Assembly: GCA_002224055.1 (NCBI GenBank)
Contig: AZLU01000038.1
Location: 62,001 to 126,000, forward strand
Direction of reading: 5' to 3'
Length of the DNA stretch: 64,000 nt
Source: Pezizomycotina sp. ARF18
Taxonomy: Eukaryota; Ascomycota
The translations under genes and the position numbers were made by a program. How positions within the stretch are numbered: the first letter of the stretch is position 1; each line of letters begins with the position of its first letter. Shown here piece after piece: positions 24,974 to 37,700 of this stretch. Below the pieces are notes generated by a model. That model was given only the letters and a program-made list of their open reading frames with translations. It was not told the origin of the DNA and searched no databases.

Positions 24974-25034
24974 TTATTTTATTTTATTTTATTTTATTTT
25001 ATTTTATTTATTTTATTTTATTTATTTATTTTGA
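24974..25034. repeat. (ATTTT)n microsatellite
   Basis: About eleven imperfect ATTTT units with two ATTT variants near the right end. Confidence 0.9.
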
Positions 25035-26301
25035 TGCGAAATTTTATGTCCTAGTGTCTAGGTCTTGAATGTAGAAGTGGAAATGGAATGAAGGAGCTTT
25101 TGCGTATTAGCCTTAGAAAACAAGAATCACTCCTCAGTGGAGTAGTTAGTTATACCAAAGCTTTCTGTCATATTCACTTCATACTTCATACTTCATACTT
25201 GTGTTGATTTTGCACTCAAGTTCAGCAGATGTTTTTGACCGTACTAAAGCTCGCTCAGTGAAATCAAGCTTGTGAAGTATGAAAGACATTCGATTTACTT
25301 TCATCAAGTGGTTCATTACTAAATGCATTGGCTCTCGAGTCGAAGAAAGTCAAGCTCGCGATATTTTGAGCTAATCATTTGTCTCATGAAATATTTGGAA
25401 AACTTAAATAACCATAGATTTATCGGACGAACTTAAGCAGAACAATAAAACACGAACTTGCTACCAAAAGGCGGACTCAGGGCTACGGAGTGGTTCAGTG
25501 TCCGATAATATTTTCCATCCGTTATACCATACACTCGAGGCTCTTGACGACCATGCAAAATGTTATATCCGCAGCGACGATTTCAGGTAATTTTTGCTTG
25601 CTGCGTGGATACAAAAGTCCATGAGCGTAGTGACGAAACGTGCGTCTTCGATTCGTCTAGAAATGGATGATTGGGTTGTCAAACAGAGCTTCCCAATGCA
25701 TTTAGTGTAACCCGACCGACTGCATTCGCAACAAGTCTCTCGGGAAGAAATTGCAAAAGAAGGTATTTATCCGTTGCTGCATCACTTCCAACAGGTTAGA
25801 CTCGTCTAGATGCACTCGGAGAGATTGTGTAACGGAAACTACGGACTGTGTTGAGCGGTGAGTGAATTTATAAGAACTTGGAGTATTATATCTTCAAGGT
25901 ATTATGGAATAGGAGCAAACCAGCGAGCTTCTAAAGTACCTAGATAAAGAACATCCCTTCTCGGTATCAGAATGAGACGGGAGAAACTAGGCGGCCTGAA
26001 GAAACGGCTGGCTGCCCCGAGATCCTGGCCATACCGTGTACGTTACAGATTTTTCTTTCTTTTCATCCGTTGACGGTGCATGTATCAGGGAGCTCAGAAC
26101 ATGAATCACGGATAAATCGTTCTACACACTAATATTGTTGAACAAAGAGACGGAAAAGTCCTTTTTGATTGTTGAAAATATGCTGCCCTAATGCTTAATG
26201 AATACTGAATGACCAGGCTAGATGCAGAGAGATAATAATGCTTATAGAGAAATGATAGATGGTGGAAACTCATGAGACGGGATATGTTCGATACAATGAT
26301 C
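25035..26301. other. Intergenic, no supported gene
   Basis: About 1.3 kb; a short tandem run of CATACTT units (about 25176-25200) is the only structured feature. Confidence 0.6.
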
Positions 26302-27306
26302 TTAAATGATGAAAATCAACAGGAAATCGAATAAGGATAAACTCCAGAGAACGTGAAAAGATGCAAAATGCAACAAAAAACAATGGATATCCTGATAAAT
26401 GCGAAGAAACTCATGATAGAAAAAGAATACAATGACGCAAAAAACACAAATACTCCTTAAAAACATAAATAGCGTAAAAAGGGCATAAGCCACAAATTTT
26501 TTCTTGTAACCTCGCACAACAAGCTCAACATGGTCATCATCGTCCAATCTTAGACCACCGTCGCCTTCTTCGACACCGTAGTATTTCACACAGACGACCC
26601 TGCCCAAAGAATTCACGACACTGCTGCTCAGATACAGAACCGACAGCCCCGCACCTTCCCAGCCGACGTTAAACCACCTCGTCCCGTCGCTGAACATACT
26701 GAGAAGGCTCAAACCCGCGACAAAACTCCAAATAGCCGTCATCGCGACCTCGGGCGCATCGACCGCCTCCTCAAATCCGTAACACTCGTACGTGTGATTC
26801 TTACTAACTAGATACCTCTCCGTAAGCGGTACGAATACCGTACTCGCGATAAGAAGGTAACGACGATGTTCATAACGGAATCGTAAGTCTTAGTGATGAA
26901 CAGCGACGCGGCGACGGAGAGCATGCCGAGTATGAACACGACGGCTGAGAAGGTGATCAGCTGGAAATCGAGGATGCATCGTAGGATGAAAACTGCCCGC
27001 AGGAGGTGGCGCTGCGGTGGTTTGGGTGTCGGTTGGATAGTTTGAAGGCTGTTTCGCAGTAGGCTTCGTAGGAAGGGGTCGTGTAGACGGGCGGCGGCGT
27101 TGATGATTCGAGACGCGATAGTATCGTGGTGTCGATTCGAAGAGGAACTGTGAGGTGAGGAGATCGCGGTTGTGGTGTTTGGCGATGTGGAGGAGGAGGG
27201 AGCGAGGAAGTTCGTAGGGGAGGATGGACGAGTGTTGACCGGGGCTGATTGTGATCATCGACTGTAATTGTCGATACATCGGCGGTAGTCGAGGCCATCT
27301 CGATCA
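26302..27306 (-). CDS. Polytopic membrane protein, family not recognised
   Basis: Pieces in three frames read as one protein. N-terminal part: MITISPGQHSSILPYELP and a helical stretch (27258 leftward); then a frame with IINAAARLHDPFLRSLL, CILDFQLITFSAVVFILG and MLSVAASLFITKTYDSVMN, two adjoining hydrophobic helices; then VFVPLTERYLVSKNHTYEC, GFEEAVDAPEVA, MTAIWSFVAGLSLLS and GLSVLYLSSSVVNSL. About four helices. The last 60 codons (26302-26480) are very hydrophobic and AT-rich and may lie past the true end. Start uncertain (27306 MIEMAS or 27258 MITISP). The frame breaks near 27130 and 26850. Function unknown. Confidence 0.55.
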
Positions 27307-30300
27307 AGGGATTTTTGGCGTATCGCGTTGGTGAAGGGTTTGAAAAAAAGGACGACGTTCACGGGCTTGTTTAAAAAAATCTGTCCCGCCCGTCGTCGGT
27401 TAATTCCGGTATTGTAAATCCCCTTGATGTACTGCACCCTAGATCGATCGCGGGAAATTTTATTCGGTATTCAGAATGATCATTTACAATATAGATTTGT
27501 AAAAATCCGTCTGTCTGATAATAACAATAAGAAAATGGATTTCAGCTTTTTCTAAAAATATGATTCGATTCTCTCAAAGGGATCTGTTGTGGTTCTTATA
27601 GAGTAAGACTTCCTAACCCCCTTGTTTATCGGATGACAAGATTTGTCAAGGAGGCTGGGAATAGTAACCTGCGCTGTGGGACCAGACCACGAACAAGGGA
27701 AGGGATTTACACATGCGGGGGAACAAACAACCCAACTTTCGGTACTTCCTTCTTTAAGGCCTACTCCATCCATATATCTCTGGGGGGAAACTGGTTTTGA
27801 CAAATTTTAGCACGCTCATTCCTCCGCCGATGAACCGCATTCAGGATAATCTACGGTATGAATTTTATAGAAAAAGGGTATCTACATGTTACAAAGCCTG
27901 TTTTGGGGCAGACAGCCTTTGCCAACCGGTAGAAAAAAGAATAACTATTTTCTGTCGTGCCGCCAAACGGTTAATACGGGGTTTGTACAGCCCAAAAGAA
28001 TGTAATGGCTGTGTTTGAGAGCATCCAGGGGGATAAGAAAAAATTTTTACAGTATTATTTTCTGAATACTCCCGGCCGCCGAGCTCGCAAACGAGCCTTT
28101 CAGTCAAGCCTTCTTGCATTCTATACGTTCATTCGGATGAGAATAGTGGGACGGCAGTCTACTGGTGCAGAATGATACCGCCGGAGTAATCACTGCGAGA
28201 CGCGGGCGGTGATCCTCCTCCTAGCGTATAGCAAGGCCCAGGGGCGTTCGTAATCAAAGGGTCTCTTGGCGTTTGAGAAACATTAATAACAACGCGCCAG
28301 TAAGGATCAGAGCAGTGAATAGTCTGTGCATCTTAGGAGGCTCTAAAAACGACGACTAGGATTTAATCTCTGTAGCCTTTCCCTAAGTCTTGCATAAGGG
28401 ATGCAGAAGATGTATATATACGGTTAGAGATAGTACCTATACGTTGTTTCTTTCTCTCATTTATGACTGAGTAGAGAAACATTTCAAGATCAGCTATTCG
28501 CGATCATCGGCGAGGAAGAATGCGATGTAACTACAGTCGCAGACCTTCTGGAAGAAATTTCCTGGAATATTTGAAACAACTGATGATGTCTGACTATATC
28601 CGAACACAATATAGTTGCATAACTGTAAACAAACGGTCTATACCGAATCGGAGCCTCTCCGAGAACTGGCGTTGTTTCAACTCCTTCGAAAAGACCGATA
28701 TGAGTATTTTAAAATAGAAAAAAAGTTTTCTTGGAATATCCTTCACTTCGCTAATTCAACTAGTTTTCTGCCAATTTCCCCTCTCCTTCCGCTTCGTCTC
28801 AAAGTCCTGAGCGAAAGAATGATTTTCTCCTGCCATGAGTCACAGACGTCACGGAATTTTTCGCGGTGTAACCTCGCTTTGAGTGCCAAATTTTGCGATT
28901 ATTTCGGGCCCAGTAATCAGTATATATTCCGCATTGAATTCAACGGTGTCCTCATTGATTGCCGAGTCCACTGGCCGGGTTTGACCAGAAGATATTTTTC
29001 CCAATTGTTTTCCCAGTGACTTTCCGGCCATTGACAGATCGTTATCAATTGGAAATTGTACAGTTGCGATGAACAAAATGCAGAGTCCAGACCTTCCTTA
29101 CTCGACCTTTGAGTTGTGTTAAAAGATAAACCTGTCTTTATTCTTGACAAGGTAATAATCACTAGCGTTAACAGCGAAGTCGCTGTCCCGAGCGGCCGAA
29201 GAATCACTATCCTTGTAGCTGAACGTTAGATTTTTTCGTATCGGCAGGGTAACGGTGTCCGAACATAAGGTTGAGGAAGTGAGATTTCTTCAGGAATTTT
29301 CACTGGAGAACGCAAGAACTGGTCTTATTAACCTTCATGGCATTACCAAGTATATATAAGGCATAATGGCCGTTTTTTATCTTATAAGCTTATCTTCTTT
29401 AAACATATCTTCTTATGTTTATAAGAAGTGTTTACTCGTGTAGCATAGGAGATCTTCGGGCGCCAAAGTTCAAGCTACAAATATTAGACAGTTCCGTCAG
29501 TCAAGAGCAATAGAACTTACGGACATGTTAAGATGTAAGTATCCCGGGTATTTAAAGTCGGAAACACGGATCTCGATTTTCTTGCTAATCTTGAACTGCT
29601 TTCTCGAAGTCGAACTTAAACGTTTTTACATATTTTCTGCTAGTCACATTACTGTAAAAGCGAAATACATATAAAAATATAAGGTTCTATGCCCAGGACT
29701 TGAAAAGCAAGTGGTAGTGCTCTCTAGTTTGTAGAGTTATTGGAGAACTGCATACAGTATATCCGCTTGATCTGGGATTACTGACTCGGAAACCGAGACC
29801 CATACAGCTATTTAATATTCTACTAGATTTTTCATTGTCAAAAATGAGGTTTTGCAAGCAGAGGTAAAAATAGCAGCCATTCGGGCCGGTCTTATCACAG
29901 AGATAAAAATAATCCCGAGGATCTGTGTGATCAAATCTAAGACGCGATTGATTATGTTTCAACGAATCTCCGAGAAGCGCAATTCTGAACTATTTGTCTG
30001 GATCATGGAGAAAAAAAAAAGGAGGAAAACATTGATGTTGCTATCGCAATAGCTGACTTAATATTTTATTTTACGCTGCACATGAACCGAACAAGTATTT
30101 TCAGTATTGTCGTTCTTTTTCGGTCGTAACATGTGTCGTCGATACAAGGAGAATAACAAAGAGTGATACAAAACATTACTTGAAAGTATACTGGCGTCAT
30201 ATCTGTGTTTATATTCGTGTCACTGCTGCCGTGACTGCGACCTCTTACTGTACCCCAGCAATGTATCTCGAATTATCAAAGAATAAGAACGATAATAATA

Positions 30301-30550
30301 TGAAGGCATAAAGTCCACAGAGGAAAGGAAACAATCTGCTTCAAGTTCATAGGTATCACTGACGGTGATATGAAAGACCATATGCTGCTTATCACACCTA
30401 ATAAAGCACTGTTCAAGTTTCTCGTGTGACGATGACGATTCAAATCCCTGATTAACTCCAAGGGCACATTCCATTCCAACGTTTTTAATTTCAGATCCTC
30501 CAGCGGCCCAGTTATATATACTTACTAAAGAAGAAAAAGAAAAAAAAGGG
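27307..30550. other. Gene desert, no supported gene
   Basis: About 3.2 kb. Open frames at 28520-29207 on both strands overlap and look like chance frames. I see no repeat ends, RNA gene or coding pattern. Confidence 0.55.
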
Positions 30551-31093
30551 TTAACGCCCTATATCGGCTAATTTTCTCTTGCGGGTACGGTTGTAGGCGC
30601 GGGTGGGAGGATTGGAAGCGTAGGTGCCTTGGCAGCGGTTGGTTCGCCAGGCATCTCCACCGGCTGTGTAAATATGCATCATCCGCGGGCGTAAATTTCC
30701 TGGATTTTTTTCGTCCATTATGCACCCCAGCTCCGGTCTCGGCAGGCCCACTGAGTCGGCTCCTATCTCAGCCTTTTTAGGTGTATTCCCCGCATCGGCA
30801 AATCGTCGCGTACGTCGGAGGTAATGTGCCCAGATTCCGATAACTGCCAGCGCTAGAATGTCCAAAGTTATCCCAAGCGCGATGGCGGTATTTCACGCCT
30901 GTACTCATATTTGTTCCGCCGACTTGTATGGGGACCGATTGGCCTCTGAAATGAGTCGTGTCGGAAGCCTTTTCGCCCGTTGCCGTGGTTCAGGTGCGGC
31001 ATATATAGCCTTTATCGGCCGCGCCGTTACATCGATATCATCGACAACAATATAAACCCTGACGGTAGTTATTTCACGAGTTGGGCTCGACAT
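30551..31093 (-). CDS. Single-pass membrane protein, membrane-anchor end
   Basis: Readable stalk SVPIQVGGTNMSTG, then a hydrophobic helix TAIALGITLDILALAVIG continuing IWAHYLRRTRR (basic anchor), then a tail with KKAEIGADSVGLPRPELG and MDEKNPGNLRPRMM, ending at 30551. The STG-small-residue helix and RR anchor are the usual join of fungal secreted-ectodomain, single-pass proteins, as in the genes at 5.5, 20.5, 22.9 and 33.2 kb. The ectodomain is not clear: 31093-30905 gives an open frame without cysteines. A minus-strand frame at 31725-31435 (CEFTFINDTLTKPSTVFLW) could be its distal ectodomain, but no join is evident. The frame breaks near 30890. Confidence 0.5.
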
Positions 31094-31984
31094 TGGCTCT
31101 CTTAAAGGCCGCTTCGAGAGAGGAGAGAACCTTCCTTGTCGTCGTCATGTATGATTCGCAGAATTCGGTATTATAAGGCGGATAGGATGGTAAACTAGAA
31201 AGTTCTGGTCACAGCCGCTTTAACGGATTGCTGAAGAAAACATACTTAGTCTAGCTTCCCCTTTCGTGAAATAGCTGCCGGAAAAGAAGGATTTATACAG
31301 ATAAAATTTCCATACATCCAACGTTTTCCTAGTTGCCGAGGTGTAGATCTAGAGGGTTGAACCTCCGTCGAACAACAACTCAATAGAGTTGAGTCGCCCC
31401 CAAGAAGAACGAGCTGCCCTGCTTGAGTCCAACCCTAGGGTATTTCATCGGTCCAAGTGCTAGAAAGCGACGTCGTCACTAGATTCACCAATGATCTTTC
31501 TGGGAGGAACATCCCATGTGGTAGTTTTAGGCCAACTATATCCTGGTGGGTAGTACGAGACGTCTTAGTAGTCTCAAAGTCGCGATCTAGCCACAAAAAA
31601 ACGGTGCTCGGTTTTGTTAGCGTGTCGTTGATGAATGTAAACTCGCAGTCTGCCGGGGCCGACACCGACCCGCCGGCCAGGTAGGAAACGTTTTCGTTGT
31701 TGATGTCGACATGGACAGTTGGCATAAATAACGGAGGTGTAATCTAACCATTACTATCTGACAACCCGTGACTGAGAAAAGTTGATTGAATTGTATCAAA
31801 ACGCGTCTTTAGGCGATGTCGCCCCGACCCGACCCGCTAGGGAGGGATGTCCAGTTTTCATATAGGATTGTGAAAAAAATTTCTCATTTCGATACAATTC
31901 GTTTATTCTGATTACATTTTCAAGAAACCGGGCCGGCAATTTTTTTTTTTTTGGAGCCCAATGGGATCTAGAATCATTGTGGCG
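31094..31984. other. Possible ectodomain remnant, otherwise no gene
   Basis: Holds the minus-strand open frame 31725-31435 (MPTVHVDINNENVSYLAGG...). It might belong to the single-pass protein to its left. The rest shows nothing recognisable. Confidence 0.35.
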
Positions 31985-32055
31985 CCCCCCCCCCCCCCCG
32001 GAGTTCCTTGTTCGCTTTGCTTGCGTGACCAATAACCCCCCCCCAGGGGGGGGGG
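31985..32055. repeat. C15 run followed by a C9-A-G10 perfect hairpin
   Basis: C15 at 31985-31999; C9 at 32036-32044, a single A, then G10 at 32046-32055. The two arms can pair almost without a loop. Confidence 0.9.
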
Positions 32056-32133
32056 CGGGCGTACATACAATATTTATCCCTTTTTAAGGAATATCCCGCC
32101 TGCGATCCTGAGACTTAGGGTCCATCCCGCACA

Positions 32134-33096
32134 GGCTCTCACGGAACCGGGATTCGCCGTCTGTAAGAAAAACCTAAAGATAAAGTAGACTCTCGTTTTA
32201 GAGGACATGCTAAGTAAGAAGGAAAAGACTAAGAACCGACGATCTAATAGGTAATGCCCCTCCAACGACCCAGAGCGCGAAGGCGTCTTGGCTCATCTTT
32301 AATATTTATCCTCTGCTGTATGGCGCACTTGGCAGTAGTTCTAATTGGCAATGATAATGCCGGCTAAGAATACGCAGCTGGCTTATCTTTGTGCGATAAA
32401 ACTAGTCGACGTGCGGCTATCCTGCGGGAAGGAGGTTTCTATTAATATAATAATGGAATCGGGTAGATACTTATCCCTTCTGTCTGTCTGGACTTCTAAG
32501 CTGGCACACTCCTCGAATCTACGGATTATTATATATTTCGGATGCATCGTGGCATCATGTGAGGAGCCTTGGTCGTCAGAGACTAAGGAAGATCAGCTCC
32601 TACTGAGTACCCTCCGCTACTAAGGCTCTCACGGAACCCGGATTCGCCGTCTGTAAAGAAAAACCTAAAGATAAAGTAGACTCTCGTTTTAGAGGATATG
32701 CTAAGCAAGAAGGAAAAGACTAAGAACCGACGATCCAATAGGTAGTGCCCCTCCAACGACCCAGAGCGCGAAGGCGGTCTTGGCTCATCTTCAATATTCA
32801 TCCTCTGCTGTATGGCGCACTTGGCAGTAGTTCTGATTGGCAATGATATGCCGGCCAAGAATACGCAGCTGGCTCATCCTTTGTGCGACAAAACCAGTCG
32901 ACGTGCGGCTGTCCTGCGGAAGGAGGTTTCTGTTGATATATAATGGAATCGGGCAGACACTTATCCCCTTCTGTCTGTCTGGACTTCTAAGCTGGCACAC
33001 TCCTCGAATCTACGGATTATTATATATTTTCATAGGAAGCCTTGGTCGTCAAGAGACTAAGGAAGATCAGCTCCTACTGAGTACCCTCCGCTACTA
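32134..33096. repeat. Tandem direct duplication of a 490-base unit with RIP
   Basis: Copy 1 is 32134-32623 and copy 2 is 32624-33096; both begin GGCTCTCACGGAAC and end CCCTCCGCTACTA. They differ by about sixteen transitions, and about fifteen put T or A in copy 1, nearly all at CpA or TpG, the RIP context. Copy 2 lacks about 18 bases near 33030. They also differ in the length of several G/C runs. No terminal inverted repeats or clear coding; the minus-strand frames in both (YLLDRRFLVFSFLLS) are shared, but there is no support for a protein. Confidence 0.9.
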
Positions 33097-33222
33097 GTAC
33101 TTTGATCGCAAGGTTATATCAGTGGCTTACGATCGCGTATTTTTTTTTTTTTTTTTTTCTTGCGTCGCAAAGGGAAAAGTATTTCATTAATTACAGTTTG
33201 AGAATCAAAATCATATCAAAAA

Positions 33223-34719
33223 ATGCCTCCTCAGAGGGTCGCGCCATCTCTAGAAGGAGACGCGGGCCCGCCGTTTTTGCTGACCAACGCCGGATCCACA
33301 TCGACAACCTCCTTTCTGCCACGACAACGGTAGGGATAGGTAGTAGTTATGGGCCGATGAAGTCTCGCTTTCTGCTCCCGGACGACTGTTGGACGCCCAA
33401 GAACAGCGATATAACTTCGATCGTTTCCTCTTTTACAACGACGACCTATGTTTACGTTCCCGTCGGCTGTGATATCGATAGGAAGTCCTGCTGTCCTGAC
33501 GGTTACAACTACACGCTGTCCGGGACTCCGACCTGAAGTATTGGTCTCCTGGATTTGCCCGTCGAAGTTTGGAATAGCCTCCGAGGTCCTGACTACGTAC
33601 ACGGACGCCACCACGACTGGCATCAGCACGATTCAAGCTTGGGGCAATCCGCAGGCATTGGCCGCTGGTAATGGGCCTGGGGCTGCTCTCAACGAAGGCG
33701 GGGCGATTTTGGTTCCCCGGCAATCAGCGGCAACGGCCACCAGTACTGAACCTTTTTATTACAACAGCGGCCAATGCTGTCCAAGGTGAGCTTTACAAAC
33801 TTGCAGCGTCGGCCCTAAAACCATCTCATACGCAATATTATTTTTGAAATAACCCTGAGGGGGGGGTGTACTTGGGACTAACTAGTGTTTTCTTCCCCTT
33901 CGCACAGCTCCTGGGAGCTCTCAACATCTACCATGACGGTTCTGGGAACCTCGGTCTGTATTGCCTAAAGCCAGGGAGCCACTACCAATGACTTCTACGG
34001 GCGACCCTTACCATACCACCATCACCATAACGGTAGCCACGGCGCTGTCGGTACGGTGGAACAACTCGAGGGACGTTTTCCTAACAGCCCCGACCACAAC
34101 GACTACGATATTAGTGTCACCCACGGAGACTAGTGAGCGTGTGTAACCCGTTGACAAAAAGAAAATTCCAGAAAAGAATTCTAACCGTAGTCTGCCATGC
34201 TAAACCCCTTCAACCCTCTTTTTTTTTTTTTTTTACAGACCATAACAATCACGGCCTTAATACTGGTGCAGCGGCCGGCGTGGCGATCGGCGTGCTTTGC
34301 CTCAGCGCCATCCTCGGCTTCCTCGTTTTCTACAAAGTTTGGCACAAACACCACAAAAAGCCTTCCAGGATTCGGCTCATCTCGCCGCTGGGCGATAGCT
34401 TCAAGTTTGCTACCAAGTTTCGAGGATATGGCCTCGAAAGGATGCGCCGGAGCTACCACCGGCGTCTACGGTGAAGAACTACGCGGCTACAGACCCATTC
34501 TCGCCGGGAGAAGAGAAAAGCGAGCATGTCACCGCTCATGAAGCCGTGCACGCTGGCATGGCATCGCCCGTGTCGATCGAGTCCGAGTGGAACGCAAAGA
34601 CAAACGTCGGAGCAGCCTCGCAGGAGCACCAGGAAATGAACAGGACCGATTTCGATATTCATGCGCCGGGCTCCATGCCTTATGCTGAAACTAGCGTACG
34701 CCGGACGCTAATGCGATGA
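33223..34719 (+). CDS. Cysteine-containing single-pass membrane protein
   Basis: ATG at 33223 (MPPQRVAPSLEG) starts without a clear signal peptide. The readable ectodomain has LPDDCWTP, SSFTTTTYVYVPVGCD, DRKSCCPDGYNYTLSG, then RCPGLRPEVLVSW, and after more frame changes TEPFYYNSGQCCP. Intron 1: donor GTGAGC at 33786 to CACAG at 33906. Intron 2: donor GTGAGC at 34132 to a poly-T TTTACAG ending near 34239; the join gives in-phase NHNNHGLNTGAAAGV. The helix AAAGVAIGVLCLSAILGFLV is followed by basic KVWHKHHKK. The tail reads PFSPGEEKSEHVTAHEAVHA and ends at 34719. It is the only plus-strand member of this protein type in the window. Surface protein of unknown function. Confidence 0.65.
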
Positions 34720-37700
34720 AGGTTTTATGGATTGGGCTAGTATACACATGTGAGTCGCATAGGGACCTTTACGGCGGCCCATCACGCTTTTTTTTTTTTT
34801 TTTTTTTTTTTCTTTTGCTATCCTTCTTTTTTGCTTTGATTTCCTTTGAAAATCTCCCCTCTCTAGTTTATTTTGGTAACTTGAAGGCCAAAGTTTGATC
34901 GAGACTGTGACTTTTTTTTCCATTTTATCTATACGTGATTGTTTACGTTCTTTAATTATGCGAAGAAAAAAAAAGAAAGAAATTTAGTCCGATAATATTA
35001 ACAGAACGGCTAAAATGTTCGTCTCATTCGCGGTCGGTAATGATATTTACCATCAAGTAGTGGGGTTTTTACCGTCGCACGCCGAGGTTGTCTGCCTACC
35101 AGCCTTAAGCTTCTACTGGGGCCTTTGAGTATTTACTGGTGGCGAAGAGTGTAAACAGTCTTTTCTGTATTGTACCTGATGGATAATGGGGGAATGTAGT
35201 TATAAAATATGATCTATAAGAATGGCTGTTATTTGATCGCCAAGTCAGATATTTGTTTGCTAAGATACAGCTTTTGTGTTTCTGAATGAAAGGGGAGCAT
35301 TTCGTCTACTAAGCCTCGGCTAAGGAGTCTAATAGACGAGGGGAAGAGGGAAATGCTGATCTTTGTTATCGCAATATTTCACTCACTACGGACGTACACA
35401 TGCACCGAGCGATGGTAATCTGTATGATTAGTTTTCGACTTGTCTAGCAAGACAATGTAAGGGTTCAACTTGAAGAGAAAGGAAAGCCAAACGACCCCCT
35501 TTGGGGCTGTTACCTAGGTCAGCTCCTTTAGCATAGGAAACTGATATCTCCGTATCAGAGACGTCAGCTGTATACATGTATTCAGAATATCTTGGGGTAT
35601 CATTGCCTCTATACACTGGACGTTTGAATAAGAAGGAAGTGCGGGACAGGGAAACGACCACTAAAACACGTTTTTGAGAAAACTGGGGCAGCTATATCCA
35701 TGTTGCGTTTACGTACAACCGGAATCGTCGTGCACAAGAGCTTGTAGTGTGTAAATACGTGAAGCAGCTTGATAGTTTAAGTTAAAGTTATAAGAAATAC
35801 GAAGACCTTATACGCGATGCTTGTGCTCATGATCAGCGCACCAGGTTAAGTTGATCAGCGCGCTGTTCCCGGGCATACACTCGATATCGACCATGTGTAG
35901 ATTACTGCGACATACAAGGTAAAGACCTACGGCAGATCAACCAGAAAAAAGAAAGAAAAAAAAGAAAAAAAGGATGAATATACAACGGACAAAAAGACAA
36001 CCTCGCGGCGCTCTCAGGCAAGATGATTATTGAAAAGTACGTGCGCGCGATTAACAACCTGGCAACTTTTTGCCATGGGTAGAAAAATCATAATACAGAG
36101 AATCCAGAATCTGCAAATACCTGGGTACCGTCGTACGATCATCAGATAAATTCCTGAAAAGATATTTTGAGCTTATAAGGGGAAGGCCGGCTTGATAGTA
36201 CCGAGTTCGATTCGCGGGTAGCCTATGAGATTGCCTTTTATTCTGGCAAAGTATTATTATTATTCTTTAAGTTATTTATCTACTAATTGTTTCTTTGTTC
36301 GGACGTCATGGCTCGATTAGAGCTCACCGAGCTAGATGCTCCTTTTTCTTTCTTTCTTTTCTTTTTTTTTTTTTTTCCGTCTTCGACGAGGTTGTAAGAC
36401 CCGCCGGGGTGAATGGTTTATTTTAGCGATAGTTTCGATAGGGAAAGGTGTAGTCCGTTATTGTCAATCGAGAAGAATTCATATCTTAATACTACATAAT
36501 GGGCCTGTGTTAAAGTAGTATTTCTAGACGCTGGCGGACCTTGCCAACAATACTCACACACCTGAATGTGGTTTCTTCTGCGTACAGTAACAATATTAGC
36601 GTCGAAAAGCATCAAATGCAGGGCTTTCGCGTCGTGCTAAGGATTTTAGAGTAGAGAGCATTTGCATCCGTCCCATTACGGCTGAAGATAAAAAGGCTCC
36701 GCTGGAATATCACGTCCAAGGGGCCGGGAGAACGAAATTCGGGCGGGGATTTATAAAGTCTAATTTCGACGGGTAAACCTAATCAAGGTCTAGCTTATTT
36801 GGCTAACAGCTTGATTAGCTGAACGTGTGCAGCTCCTTTTTTTAGTGGGAAACGAGAGCGTAGCCACCTTGATCATTCATACTTTTTATGATGATCTTCC
36901 GCCTCCCTTACATATTGCTTGCGCTTACGTGATTTAAGATCGGAGAAGCTTTTCGAATGGCTTCCGATTCATAATTCTGAAAGGAAAAAGACTTTCAAAT
37001 ATCCTATCTGTATCGCCTCGTTAGCGGTGTCGAAATTCCGGTCACAACTATCTCACGGTGCAATGCAACTCCCTGGACAGCTAGGACCATGCGTCGGGGT
37101 ATGGTTAAGGGAGAAAAACCCGCAATGTGAATGGTGATCATGGAGAAGAGTATCTGTTGCAGGAAAGCGCCACAAGCCTTTAAAGCACAACTCGATGATC
37201 ACTTTTCGCTTCATGTAAACATGGGGTAGGATAAGTTCGATTCCCGAGACCACTGGCAGTTGAGGGAGGAAGGGATTATGCGCAAGCGTTGAAGGGGAGC
37301 GTGAACGATAGCGGAGTTAAATAACGAGGAGATCAGGAAGCCCGTCATGAGGTGTCTAGGTCTGGGCTTGGAGCTCGCGCGCACGGCAGAATAAACCGAG
37401 TTCCAACATATGGAGTAGCACACCCGCAAGCGCAGGCGCCGGGATACAAGGTAGACGCATCTCAAATTCACGCGAGGAGACTTTGAGGCAATATCCCGAA
37501 ATCGTTGAATATCAATAGTGGCAGCACAGCCAGTATATTAAGCTCAGGCTTCATTATCCATGACTCCACGAGTTATAATCTCTACAGTGTGCAGGTGTAT
37601 AGATCGCCCGGTGTTATCGACATACGTGACGCCCACATCTCTTAGAATATTAGAGGGTTTGTTTTCGATGATGCAGGATGGATTTGCGTCCTTCAATGTA

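Noticed and set aside
25176-25200. CATACTT repeats as a CRISPR-like or regulatory array
   Set aside because: Only three to four contiguous 7-base units without spacers; a simple tandem repeat in a eukaryotic genome.
32074-32858. Phe-rich minus-strand frames shared by both tandem copies
   Set aside because: They are shared only because the DNA is duplicated; no start context, domain or splice support.
36181-36240. GTTCGATTC, a tRNA B-box-like motif
   Set aside because: No matching A box, acceptor stem or T-stem pairing at the right distances.
37225-37250. Second GTTCGATTC motif
   Set aside because: The flanking bases cannot form a T stem; no cloverleaf.
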